Source: Pseudosporangium ferrugineum
GTDB lineage: Bacteria > Actinomycetota > Actinomycetes > Mycobacteriales > Micromonosporaceae
NCBI RefSeq assembly: GCF_003002065.1
Contig: NZ_PVZG01000013.1
Span: forward strand, 1 to 64,000
Length of the DNA stretch: 64,000 nt
Direction of reading: 5' to 3'
Positions within the stretch are counted from its first letter, which is position 1. Each line of letters begins with the position of its first letter. Positions 33,793-41,497 of the stretch are shown piece after piece. The translations under genes and the position numbers were made by a program. A model generated the notes under the pieces. That model did no database searches and was not told the DNA's origin. It saw only the letters and a list, made by a program, of their open reading frames with translations.

Positions 33793-34324
33793 TCCCGCGA
33801 GCCGGGCTGCTGGTGGTGGCGGCTTGGCGCGGGCGTGCGTTCTGAGGCGTTCCGCGCGTTTGGCCGGCGGTTCTGGCGCTGCTTCTCGGCCTTGGCTGGC
33901 CGCCCTATCCGTCCCTCGTCCCGGCCCGCCTGGACGTTCCTCCCCTTCTTGCGCGGTCTCGTTCCGGGCTCGCGCTGTCTCGCCCCTCGCGCCGCCCCGC
34001 CTCGCCCCGGCCTCGCGCCGTGTCGGGCCGTGCCCGCCGCGCCCGTCTCGCCCCGGGCTTCGTGCCGTGTCGGGCCGCGTCCGCCGCGCCCGTCTCGCCC
34101 CGGGCTTCGTGTCGCGCCCGCCGCGCCCGCCGCGCCCGTCTCGCCCCGGGCTTCGTGCCGCGCCGCGCCGCGCCCGCCTCGCCCCGGCTTCGTGCCGCGC
34201 CGCGCCCGCCTCGCCCCGGCCTTGTGTCGCGCCGCGCCCGCCTCGCCAGGGCCCGCCGTGGGGTGCTGGCCTGGGGCGCGAGGTCTTCGTCCTGGAGGAG
34301 AGATCCGTGGGGTGCCGGCGGTGG
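33793..34324. other. Gene-free repeat region between Spo0M and the LysE gene
   Basis: The two neighbours converge here. From about 33980 to 34250 the sequence is an imperfect array whose units begin GCGCCCGTCTCGCCCCGGGC and end in GTGCCGCGC-like words, about 35-46 bases long, five or six copies. The flanks hold no gene I can support. Confidence 0.75.
33980..34250. repeat. Imperfect 35-46-bp tandem repeats, CGCCC/TCGCCCCGG type
   Basis: Copies begin around 34040, 34085, 34132, 34172 and 34212, each with CTCGCCCCGG followed by CTTCGTG or CTTGTG. Variable unit length argues against a coding role. Confidence 0.8.
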
Positions 34325-35119
34325 CTATCCCGCGGTGGCCGTGGCGAGTTTGACGCCGAAGCCGACGAAGAGGACGCCGATCCCGGTGGAAGCCGCCGCG
34401 GACAGCCGGCGCCGCCGTCGGAACTGGCCCGCGAGGAACTGACCGCCGAAGATCAGCCCACTCAGGTAGAGCGCGCTGAAGAACTGCAGGACGGCGCCGA
34501 GCACGAGGAACGACAGGGCGGGGTGGGCGTACCCGGGCTCGACGAACTGGATGAAGAACGAGACGACGAACAGGATCGCCTTCGGGTTCAGCAGGCTGAC
34601 GATCAGCGCCCGCCGGAACGGCCGCTGCATGCCCGCCCGGTCGGCACCCCGTCGCCGGGCCGTCTCATCACCGGCATCCGCGCCGCTGGGCACCGCGCTG
34701 CCGGCCGACTGCGAGCCGGTCTGCTCGAGAGGCCAGGGGCGGACCATCGTGTTGTCGGGCGCCTGCTCGCTGTGGGCGATCGCGTCGCCCACCGTGCTGC
34801 CGTTCGCGGTGCCCCGAGCCCGCCATTTCCGCCAGGCGCTCCGGATGATGCCGAGACCGACCCAGGCCAGGTAGGCGCCGCCCGCGTACTTGACCACCAT
34901 GAAGATCGGCGGATAAGCCTGGAGCAGGGAGGCAACCCCTGCAGCCGCCAGCACCATCAGCACGGTGTCGCCGAGGAACACGCCGAAGGCGGCCCGGTAG
35001 CCGGCGCGCACACCCCGTTGAGCGGCAACGGACAGCACGAAGATCGAGTTCGGCCCCGGCAGCAGAACAATGGCGGCGGTGCCCAGCACGTACGTCCAGA
35101 AGTCGGTGATCCCCAGCAC
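34325..35119 (-). CDS. LysE/RhtB-family exporter
   Basis: 264 residues from the preferred GTG start. Six hydrophobic segments and the family signature LLPGPNSIFVLSVAAQRG near residue 18. A polar loop of about 60 residues in the middle (roughly 105-165) is longer than usual. The second half has SLLNPKAILFVVSFFIQF. The family exports amino acids such as lysine, homoserine or leucine; the substrate here is unknown. The frame continues upstream to 35200, but the typical start is VLGITDFWTYVLG, so I chose 35119. Confidence 0.9.
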   Translation of the reverse strand: MLGITDFWTYVLGTAAIVLLPGPNSIFVLSVAAQRGVRAGYRAAFGVFLGDTVLMVLAAAGVASLLQAYPPIFMVVKYAGGAYLAWVGLGIIRSAWRKWRARGTANGSTVGDAIAHSEQAPDNTMVRPWPLEQTGSQSAGSAVPSGADAGDETARRRGADRAGMQRPFRRALIVSLLNPKAILFVVSFFIQFVEPGYAHPALSFLVLGAVLQFFSALYLSGLIFGGQFLAGQFRRRRRLSAAASTGIGVLFVGFGVKLATATAG

Positions 35120-35240
35120 CCACCCATGCTCGGACCGCCGGCGCGGGAAGGGCACTCCTCCGGACAGCCAAGAACTTGTGGCCTTGAGCACCCCCACCAC
35201 CCACTCCCTGTTCGCTGGACCTGCCGGCTCCGATCGGGCG

Positions 35241-36479
35241 TCAGCCCGCTGCCAGCCGGGTCCGCAAGCGTTCCCTGGCGGCCGGCCACTCGTCCACGGT
35301 CATCGCGAACAGCACCGAGTCGCGCCACGTGCCGTCGGGGCGTAGCCGATGTCGCCGGATCACTCCGTCCCTGCTGGCTCCGAGCCGGGCGATGGCCCGC
35401 TGCGAGCGTTCGTTGCGGATGTCCGTGTACCAGAACACCCGCTCTGCGCCGAGCACCACGAACGCGCGCTCGAGCAGCAGCAGTTTGGCCTCCGTGTTGA
35501 CGCCGGTGCGCCACCAGCGGCGGCCGAGGATGGTGTGGCCGATGCCGAGCGCTCCCTTCTCCTCGTCCACGTCGTGGTAGCTGGTCATGCCCATGACCTC
35601 GCCGGTGGCAGGGTCACATTGCGCCCAGGAGATGCGTCCGCCCGCCCACTGCTGCTCTGCCGCGAGCGCCACCTGCTCGGCCATCTCCTCGTGCGTACGC
35701 GGCTTCGGGCTGGGCAGAAACTCCCACACCTCGTCGTCCGCCAGCGCGGTCAGGAGGCCGTCGACGTGCGCCGGCGCCAGCGGTTCCAGGGCGACGTGCT
35801 TGCCCCGCATCGGTGCGGCCGTTGTCCACGGTGACCGTCGCTGTGGCAGGTAGCCCGGGGCCGCCGATTGCACTCCGGCATCAGACTGTGGCGGGCCGGC
35901 CACGCGTTGGAGGGGCAGCACTCCGGCCCAGTGCGGCAGGGGGAGGTCTTCGGGCTCGTCGACGACTCCGCCTGCTCTCGCTCGTACGGAAACCTCGGTC
36001 AACGGCAGTGCGAGAACGACGGTGCTTGCCAGCTCGCGGTTGTTGGCCGGGCGGCTGTCGGCCGCTCGGCCCGCCCCCAGCTTCTCGACCAGGGCGGTCA
36101 TCGCGGCAGCCTTCTCCGCCTCGTCCGTGACCGGCCGTGCCGTGCCGTGGGCGACCAGGGACCGATAGTTGGCGCTGTGATGGAACTGCGAGCGCGCGTA
36201 GACGAGCCCGTCCAGCAGGGTCACCGAGACGCAGACCCGCGCACCGCCATCGCGCGACGTCAGGCCGAGCCGGCCACCTGTGGACGCGTGTATATAGAGC
36301 GTCTCGCCGATGCGAACATGCAGCGTGGGCAACGCACGAGGCTCCCCGTCGACCACGAAGGCGACCGTGCAGTCCCAGGCCTCATCCAGGATCGCGTGCG
36401 CGGAGTCGCGGTCGTAGTGCATCCGGTCGCGGTTGCGGGTAGCCGTCGTCCGCTCGGTGAGCTGGTAGAGGTCGGTCAC
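35241..36479 (-). CDS. Fusion of a PNPOx-like flavin domain and a GNAT acetyltransferase
   Basis: 412 residues. The N-terminal half (about 1-190) is a pyridoxamine 5'-phosphate oxidase-like split barrel: DCTVAFVVDGEPRALPTLHV, IHASTGGRLG, VCVSVTLLDGLVYARSQFHHSANYRSL. After a linker comes a GNAT domain (about 230-412): GKHVALEPLAPAHVDGLLTAL and ARRWWRTGVNTEAK-like block. Proteins of this exact fusion are known but not characterised. GTG 36479 is preceded by AAGGAGG. It is divergent from a MocR regulator across a 45-bp gap that holds an 18-bp palindrome, so that regulator probably controls it. Confidence 0.92.
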   Translation of the reverse strand: MTDLYQLTERTTATRNRDRMHYDRDSAHAILDEAWDCTVAFVVDGEPRALPTLHVRIGETLYIHASTGGRLGLTSRDGGARVCVSVTLLDGLVYARSQFHHSANYRSLVAHGTARPVTDEAEKAAAMTALVEKLGAGRAADSRPANNRELASTVVLALPLTEVSVRARAGGVVDEPEDLPLPHWAGVLPLQRVAGPPQSDAGVQSAAPGYLPQRRSPWTTAAPMRGKHVALEPLAPAHVDGLLTALADDEVWEFLPSPKPRTHEEMAEQVALAAEQQWAGGRISWAQCDPATGEVMGMTSYHDVDEEKGALGIGHTILGRRWWRTGVNTEAKLLLLERAFVVLGAERVFWYTDIRNERSQRAIARLGASRDGVIRRHRLRPDGTWRDSVLFAMTVDEWPAARERLRTRLAAG

Positions 36480-36498
36480 GGGGCCTCCTTGCCAAAGC

Positions 36499-36516
36499 TT
36501 CTGTACTAGTACAGAA
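36499..36516. promoter_or_regulatory. 18-bp perfect palindrome, likely MocR operator
   Basis: TTCTGTACTAGTACAGAA, exactly self-complementary. It lies 19 bases before the PNPOx-GNAT start and 8 bases before the MocR GTG, in AT-rich sequence unlike the surroundings. A -10-like TACAGA for the MocR gene overlaps its right half, so binding would repress that gene and could control both. Confidence 0.8.
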
Positions 36517-36524
36517 TCGCTGCT

Positions 36525-37871
36525 GTGCCAGAACAATATCAGGTCAGTGGTTCGACCGCCGCATCGATTTCCGGGAGCATCGAGGCCGGGGTCCGCAGCG
36601 GCGACTGGGTCTGGGGAGATGCGCTCCCGTCGATCCGGGTCCTCGCCGATCAGCTGCACGTCAGCCCCGCCACGGTCTCGAAGGCCTACCAGGAGCTGCG
36701 ACAACGCGGCATCGTGGAGACCTCCGGGCGGCGTGGCACGCGCATCCGGCACCGCCCTCCGGTCGCCGGGCCGCGGTCCGCCATGCGGCTGCCCGTGCCG
36801 CCGGGCGCGCTGGACCTGTCCTCGGGAGACCCCGACGTCCGGCTGCTGCCCGCTCTGGGCAGGCATCTCGGCGCCATGTCCGAAGTGGTCGGCCCCCCTC
36901 TCGGGTACGCGGACGCCGGCGCGATGCCGCAGCTGATCGACGTGGCGCGCAGCCGTCTCGAAGCCGACGGCGTCCCGGTCGAAGACGCGTCCATCACCGT
37001 TACCAACGGCACCCTGGACGCCATCGAACGCCTGCTCACGACCCATCTGAGACCGGGGGATGCGGTGGCCGTCGAGGATCCCGGCTGGGCCAATCTCCTC
37101 GATCTGCTCGCGGCGCTCGGTCTGACGGCGATCCCGGTGCTGATGGACGACGAGGGTCCGCTGCCCGACAGCCTGTCGAGCGCGATCGAAGCCGGTGCGC
37201 GCGCCGCCGTCATCACCGCCCGTGCTCAGAATCCGACAGGTGCGGCAGTGACCGCCGAGCGCGCCGCCGCTCTCCGGGAGGCGTTGTCGCGCCACTCCGA
37301 GGTGCTGCTCATCGAGGATGACCATGCCGCCGAGCTGTCCGGTGTGCCGCTGCACTGCCTGAGCGGTGCCACGAGTTCCTGGGTCTTCGTCCGGTCCGCG
37401 TCCAAGCCGTTCGGGCCCGACCTCCGCGTCGCCGTGCTGGCCGGCGACGAGGCCACGATCGCCCGCGTGGCGGGCCGCATGCGGATCGGCACGGGCTGGG
37501 TGTCCACGGTGCTGCAACAGCTTCTGCTGCGACTCTGGCAGGACCCGGCGGTGGCGGAGCAGATCACGGAGGCGGGCAGGAGCTACGACCATCGCCGCGG
37601 TGAGCTGCGCGAGGCCCTGAGATCCCGCGGGGTCGAGGCCCATGGTCAGACCGGCATCAATCTATGGGTACGCGCAGCCGACGAGACGCGAATGATCACG
37701 GCCTTGCGGGATGCCGGATATGCGGTGGCTCCGGGCTCGCTGTTCCGCGTCGAGGCACCCCCGGGCGTACGGATAACGGTCAGCCCGCTCGACGAGGAAG
37801 CGATCGAGCCGCTTGCCGAAACCGTGGCCGCGGCGGCCCGCCCGCTCGACGTGGGCGTGCCTGGCCGATGA
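36525..37871 (+). CDS. MocR/PdxR-type regulator (GntR winged helix + aminotransferase fold)
   Basis: 448 residues. GntR winged helix about 8-75 (LPSIRVLADQLHVSPATVSKAYQEL), then a type I aminotransferase-like domain (about 100-448). The pyridoxal-phosphate lysine is Lys294 in RSASKPFGPDLRVAV; NPTG appears in ARAQNPTGAAV. MocR proteins sense PLP or PLP adducts and usually regulate vitamin B6 or amino-acid genes. Start GTG 36525 is 8 bases from the palindrome. The flavin domain of the divergent gene also suggests a B6-type signal. The target metabolite is inferred, not shown. Confidence 0.94.
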   Translation: MPEQYQVSGSTAASISGSIEAGVRSGDWVWGDALPSIRVLADQLHVSPATVSKAYQELRQRGIVETSGRRGTRIRHRPPVAGPRSAMRLPVPPGALDLSSGDPDVRLLPALGRHLGAMSEVVGPPLGYADAGAMPQLIDVARSRLEADGVPVEDASITVTNGTLDAIERLLTTHLRPGDAVAVEDPGWANLLDLLAALGLTAIPVLMDDEGPLPDSLSSAIEAGARAAVITARAQNPTGAAVTAERAAALREALSRHSEVLLIEDDHAAELSGVPLHCLSGATSSWVFVRSASKPFGPDLRVAVLAGDEATIARVAGRMRIGTGWVSTVLQQLLLRLWQDPAVAEQITEAGRSYDHRRGELREALRSRGVEAHGQTGINLWVRAADETRMITALRDAGYAVAPGSLFRVEAPPGVRITVSPLDEEAIEPLAETVAAAARPLDVGVPGR

Positions 37872-37941
37872 TTCGCCTGCTCACGCTCGTTCGGGTGATG
37901 CCGCCGGGCGTGGACCGCGGGGGAGGGGGTAAAACGGTGGC

Positions 37942-38604
37942 ATGCCGAGGACCGAGGCGCCCATCGGAGCGGAGCACTTCATTCCGCCCGGCGCGCGCGA
38001 GTTGGACGAGCTCAAGGCCGCCGCCGCGCACTGTGAGGGGTGTGAGCTCCACCAGAACGCCACCCAGACGGTGTTCGGGCGCGGAGCCGCCGATGCCCGG
38101 GTGGTCTTCGTCGGCGAGCAGCCCGGGGACATCGAGGATCAGAAGGGCCTGCCCTTCGTCGGCCCGGCCGGCCGGTTGCTGCGCGAGGCCGTGGACGACT
38201 CCGGCATCGACCCCGGCAACGTGTACATCACCAACGCCGTGAAGCACTTCCGCTTCGAGCTGCGGGGCAAGCGCCGCATTCACCAGAGCCCCGGGCCGGC
38301 GCACATCACGGCGTGCCGTCCCTGGCTCGTCGCGGAGTTCGCGCAGCTCAGGCCCGAGCTGCTGGTGGTGCTCGGCGCGACTGCCGCCAAGGCCCTGCTC
38401 GGCCCGTCGTTCCGCGTCACCCGGTCGCGGGGCCAGCTCATGCCGTGGCCGGCCTCCGCTCAGCACCCGGAGGACTTCCCGGTGGCCGAGCTCCAGGCGC
38501 TCGCCACCATCCATCCCTCCGCTGTGCTGCGGGCCGACGACCGCGACGCCGCGTACCGGAGCCTGGTCGACGACCTCAAGGTCGCCGCCACCGCACTTGC
38601 TTGA
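37942..38604 (+). CDS. udgX: UdgX-type uracil-DNA glycosylase that crosslinks to DNA
   Basis: 220 residues. Family 4-like fold with four cluster cysteines (first two in HCEGCELH near residue 31) and GEQPGDIEDQKGLPFVGPAGR. The distinguishing KRRIHQSP loop is present with His114, equivalent to the histidine that in mycobacterial UdgX forms a stable covalent bond with the abasic site after uracil removal. The start ATG follows GGGAGGGGG. It lies between the MocR gene and DUF3046-recA. No LexA or PafBC-type promoter was seen in front of it. Confidence 0.95.
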   Translation: MPRTEAPIGAEHFIPPGARELDELKAAAAHCEGCELHQNATQTVFGRGAADARVVFVGEQPGDIEDQKGLPFVGPAGRLLREAVDDSGIDPGNVYITNAVKHFRFELRGKRRIHQSPGPAHITACRPWLVAEFAQLRPELLVVLGATAAKALLGPSFRVTRSRGQLMPWPASAQHPEDFPVAELQALATIHPSAVLRADDRDAAYRSLVDDLKVAATALA

Positions 38605-38744
38605 TCAGTACGGGCTGAGCAGCGCGATCCGGCCGAGGCGAGCCTCCACGCCGCATCGATCGCCGTAGTGACTCATCTCTCACGGGGCGGTGCGCCAGCG
38701 CTCGCTCACGCCGGTGGCCGAGGCGCCGCGAGTAGGCTTCCAGG

Positions 38745-38945
38745 GTGCGATTGACGGACTTCTGGCAGCGCCTTGAGCAGGCTTTCGGCCCCCTGTATGC
38801 GCGCAGCTTCGCCGCCGATCACGCCTTCTCGGACCTGGGTGGACGGACGATCGACGAAGCCATCGCCCAGGGTGTCGACACGGCTACGGTCTGGCGAGCA
38901 GTGGTGGCCGCGTACCCCGATCGGGTGCCCGTACGGCTGCGCTGA
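38745..38945 (+). CDS. DUF3046 protein
   Basis: 66 residues: MRLTDFWQRLEQAFGPLYAR, then VDTATVWRAVVAAYPDRVP at the end. DUF3046 genes sit before recA in many actinobacteria (Rv2738c in M. tuberculosis, from memory), and the same domain forms part of PspN of the psp module. Function unknown. GTG 38745 is 6 nt after TAGGCT (38733-38738), indicating a leaderless start. The recA control region begins right after its stop. Confidence 0.92.
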   Translation: MRLTDFWQRLEQAFGPLYARSFAADHAFSDLGGRTIDEAIAQGVDTATVWRAVVAAYPDRVPVRLR

Positions 38946-38953
38946 CCAGGTTT

Positions 38954-38969
38954 TCGTACGTTTGTTCTG
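38954..38969. promoter_or_regulatory. SOS-like box, distal, upstream of recA
   Basis: TCGTACGTTTGTTCTG fits TCGAAC-N4-GTTCGA at nine of twelve positions. It is weaker than the second box 32 bases downstream, and may be a lower-affinity LexA site or chance. Confidence 0.45.
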
Positions 38970-38985
38970 GCGTGTCGCTCGATCG

Positions 38986-39001
38986 TCGTACACGTGTTCG
39001 G
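38986..39001. promoter_or_regulatory. SOS box (LexA site) upstream of recA
   Basis: TCGTACACGTGTTCGG matches the actinobacterial consensus TCGAAC-N4-GTTCGA at ten of twelve positions, and its centre ACGT also fits the RNRY pattern of the related Bacillus box. It is 84 bases before GTG 39085. Confidence 0.7.
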
Positions 39002-39054
39002 CTATTGTCGCGAGCGGCGTGGTCATCCACAGCTCACGGCCGGGCAGTCGTTTT

Positions 39055-39077
39055 CTGTCAGACCCAGCGTCTAGCGT
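39055..39077 (+). promoter_or_regulatory. RecA-NDp/PafBC-type promoter of recA
   Basis: CTGTCAGAC (39055-39063), 8-nt spacer, TAGCGT (39072-39077). This follows the LexA-independent damage promoter pattern TTGTCRGTG-N8-TAnnnT known from mycobacteria, with three mismatches in the upstream element. The -10 box ends 7 nt before GTG 39085. Confidence 0.65.
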
Positions 39078-39141
39078 GACCCGCGTGAACAGAAGCTCAT
39101 CGGCGAAGACGCCTGCGAAGTCGAGTACAGGGGTGGCGGAC

Positions 39142-40188
39142 ATGGTGGCAGGACCTGACCGGGACAAGGCTCTCGATCTGGCGTTGGCACAGATCGACAA
39201 GCAATTCGGCAAGGGCTCGGTGATGCGGCTGGGAGAGCGGCCGGTCGTGCAGACCGCCATCATCCCGACCGGCTCCATCGCCCTGGACGTGGCGCTCGGC
39301 GTCGGCGGTCTGCCGCGCGGCCGGGTCATCGAGGTCTACGGACCCGAGTCCAGCGGTAAGACGACGGTGGCCCTGCACGCGGTGGCCAACGCCCAGCGGG
39401 CCGGCGGCATCGCGGCCTTCATCGACGCGGAGCACGCGCTCGACCCGGAATACGCGCGGGCTCTCGGCGTCGACACGGACGCGCTGCTCGTGTCCCAGCC
39501 CGACACCGGTGAGCAGGCGCTCGAGATCGCGGACATGCTGATCCGCTCGGGCGCGCTCGACATCATCGTCATCGACTCGGTGGCCGCCCTCGTGCCGCGT
39601 GCCGAGATCGAGGGCGAGATGGGTGACAGCCACGTCGGCCTTCAGGCCCGCCTGATGAGCCAGGCGCTGCGGAAGATCACCGGTGTCCTCAACAACTCCG
39701 GCACGACCGCCATCTTCATCAACCAGCTGCGCGAGAAGATCGGCGTCATGTTCGGCTCCCCGGAGACGACGACCGGTGGCCGCGCCCTGAAGTTCTACTC
39801 GTCGGTGCGCCTGGACGTGCGCCGCATCGAGAGCCTCAAGGACGGCACCGACGTGGTCGGTAACCGCACCCGCGTCAAGGTCGTGAAGAACAAGGTCGCC
39901 GCGCCGTTCAAGCAGGCCGAGTTCGACATCATGTACGGCAAGGGCATCTCCCGCGAGGGCTCGCTGATCGACGTGGGCGTCGAGCAGAGCATCATCCGCA
40001 AGTCCGGCGCCTGGTACACGTACGACGGTGACCAGCTCGGCCAGGGCAAGGAGAAGGCGCGCGAGTTCCTGAAGGAGAACCCGGACGTCGCCGCCGAGAT
40101 CGAGAAGAAGATCCTGGAGAAGCTCGGCGTGGGCCAGACCACCGGCGACGCCGCGGGCGGCCCCGAACTCCCGCCGGTCGACTTCTGA
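39142..40188 (+). CDS. recA: RecA recombinase
   Basis: 348 residues. Strand exchange and LexA cleavage co-factor. Walker A GPESSGKT with Lys73, IDAEHALDPEYA, Walker B IIVIDSVAALV, L2 region TTGGRALKFYSSVR, and C-terminal domain to PPVDF. The conventional start is ATG 39142 (MVAGPDRDKALDLALAQID), preceded by GGGGTGGCGG. GTG 39085 is in frame with no stop between, and sits 7 nt after the -10 box of the damage promoter, so a form longer by 19 residues (Ser/Thr/Lys-rich) could be made. SOS boxes lie further upstream. Confidence 0.97.
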   Translation: MVAGPDRDKALDLALAQIDKQFGKGSVMRLGERPVVQTAIIPTGSIALDVALGVGGLPRGRVIEVYGPESSGKTTVALHAVANAQRAGGIAAFIDAEHALDPEYARALGVDTDALLVSQPDTGEQALEIADMLIRSGALDIIVIDSVAALVPRAEIEGEMGDSHVGLQARLMSQALRKITGVLNNSGTTAIFINQLREKIGVMFGSPETTTGGRALKFYSSVRLDVRRIESLKDGTDVVGNRTRVKVVKNKVAAPFKQAEFDIMYGKGISREGSLIDVGVEQSIIRKSGAWYTYDGDQLGQGKEKAREFLKENPDVAAEIEKKILEKLGVGQTTGDAAGGPELPPVDF

Positions 40189-40807
40189 CCGAACCGCTCC
40201 CGGTGACCGGCCGGGGCGGGTGGGTTGCGCGTCGCTGAGGCGGCCACGGCTGTTTCTCCAGGCCTCCAGACCGCTGGGTGGGCTACGGCCGTTTCCCCGG
40301 CCTCTGGAACGCTGGATGGTTCCCTCGGGATCCGGACCGCTGGGGAGCGACGGCCGGTCCGTCGAGCCTCGGTGGCGGCGCTGTCGCGGGCGCTTCGAGG
40401 CGGTGCGGCTGGCTGCGGCACGTCCTTCGAGGTGGGTGAGCCGCGTTCTCCCCGGCCGCTCCGGCCGGGGAGGCGGCGATCGAGGCTTGACCGTCGCCGG
40501 CGGGCTCCTCGTCGCCGGCTTGCGCGCCCGAAGCCGCATGGCCGGCTCGGCGGGGCGTCAGGCCGGTCGTCGCAGCGGCAGGCAGCTCGAGCCAGGGCCC
40601 GGTGCCTGTTGCGGCCGCGCCTGCGCGTGTGTCAGCGCGCCACCGGGTAGCGGCTGGACAGGGCGGCGTGGGCCGGCACCGTCAGGCCCGGCCGGGCAAC
40701 CGGGTCACGGCTGTGACCCGGTGGTGGCGTGCGCTGCGGGCGGTGGGTGATGCCGCGGGCGGCCGGGTGATTGAGTGCGATACGGGGATTCGAGGAGGCG
40801 TAGAGCA
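40189..40807. other. Gene-free region between recA and recX
   Basis: No gene I can support, though frames are open. It contains a diverged direct repeat of about 35 bp (GGCTGTTTCTCCAGGCCTCC near 40247 and GGCCGTTTCCCCGGCCTCTG near 40286). The end carries GAGGAGG for recX. recX is usually closer to recA, so this spacer is long. Confidence 0.6.
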
Positions 40808-41497
40808 GTGGCCGGACGACGAGGGGCGCGGGCTGGGCGGGGCTGGGACGCGCTGCCTCCCCGGGCGGCCGGAGACGAACCGGCCGGACGCGCGGGCTCG
40901 GCTCGGGGGCGTGGCGGGAGGCGCACCGCGGACGGGGCTGAGCGTCCCGTGGAGCCGCCGAAATCCGAGTCCGAAGTGGCTCGGGAGATCTGCCTGCGGC
41001 AACTGGCCGTGCGGCCGCGGACCCGTGCGGAGCTGGCCAAGGTGCTGGTCCGTAAGGAGATCTCCGAAGAGGTGATAGCCGAGGTTCTCGACCGCTACGA
41101 CGAGGTCGGCATCATCGACGACGCCGCGTTCGCGCGGGCCTGGGTGTCCAGCCGGCACCAGGGTCGTGGTCTGGCCCGGCGCGCCCTCGCCAACGAGCTC
41201 CGGCAGCGCGGGGTGGACGCGGAGGTGGCTGGCGAAGCGCTGGAGACCCTCGACGAGGACGAGGAGGCGGCGACCGCCCGGGCGTTGGTGGACCGCAAAC
41301 TCCGTACGGCCACCGGCACGCCCGACCAGGTGTTCCGGCGGCTGGTGGGCATGCTCGCCCGCAAGGGCTACCCGGCCGGGGTGGCCATCCGCGCGGTGAA
41401 GGACGCGCTGGCCGCCCGGGACGCCGAGGCGGCCGAATTCGCCGACCAGATCGACGCCGACGCGATGGCCGACCAGGAAAACGACAGTCTCTCCTGA
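40808..41497 (+). CDS. recX: RecX, regulator of RecA
   Basis: 229 residues. A basic, disordered N-terminus (about 1-60), then the three tandem three-helix repeats of RecX (about 65-215): EICLRQLAVRPRTRAELAKVL, DDAAFARAWVSSRHQGRGLARRALANELRQRGV, and FRRLVGMLARKGYP. It binds the RecA filament and limits its activity. The frame opens at 40775, but GGAGG (40794-40798) fits GTG 40808. A long N-terminal extension of this kind is common in actinobacteria. Confidence 0.95.
   Translation: MAGRRGARAGRGWDALPPRAAGDEPAGRAGSARGRGGRRTADGAERPVEPPKSESEVAREICLRQLAVRPRTRAELAKVLVRKEISEEVIAEVLDRYDEVGIIDDAAFARAWVSSRHQGRGLARRALANELRQRGVDAEVAGEALETLDEDEEAATARALVDRKLRTATGTPDQVFRRLVGMLARKGYPAGVAIRAVKDALAARDAEAAEFADQIDADAMADQENDSLS

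Noticed and set aside
36600..37643. The 800-codon minus-strand frame that extends the PNPOx-GNAT gene upstream.
   Set aside because: It runs antisense to the MocR gene; AAGGAGG before GTG 36479 and the palindrome show the true start.
38773..39141. The recA frame as open from 38773.
   Set aside because: It overlaps the DUF3046 gene and crosses the SOS boxes and promoter. Only GTG 39085 and ATG 39142 are reasonable starts.
40225..40750. Open frames in the recA-recX spacer.
   Set aside because: Two overlapping frames of similar length exist, neither with a ribosome-binding site or any recognisable motif, and both cross diverged repeats.
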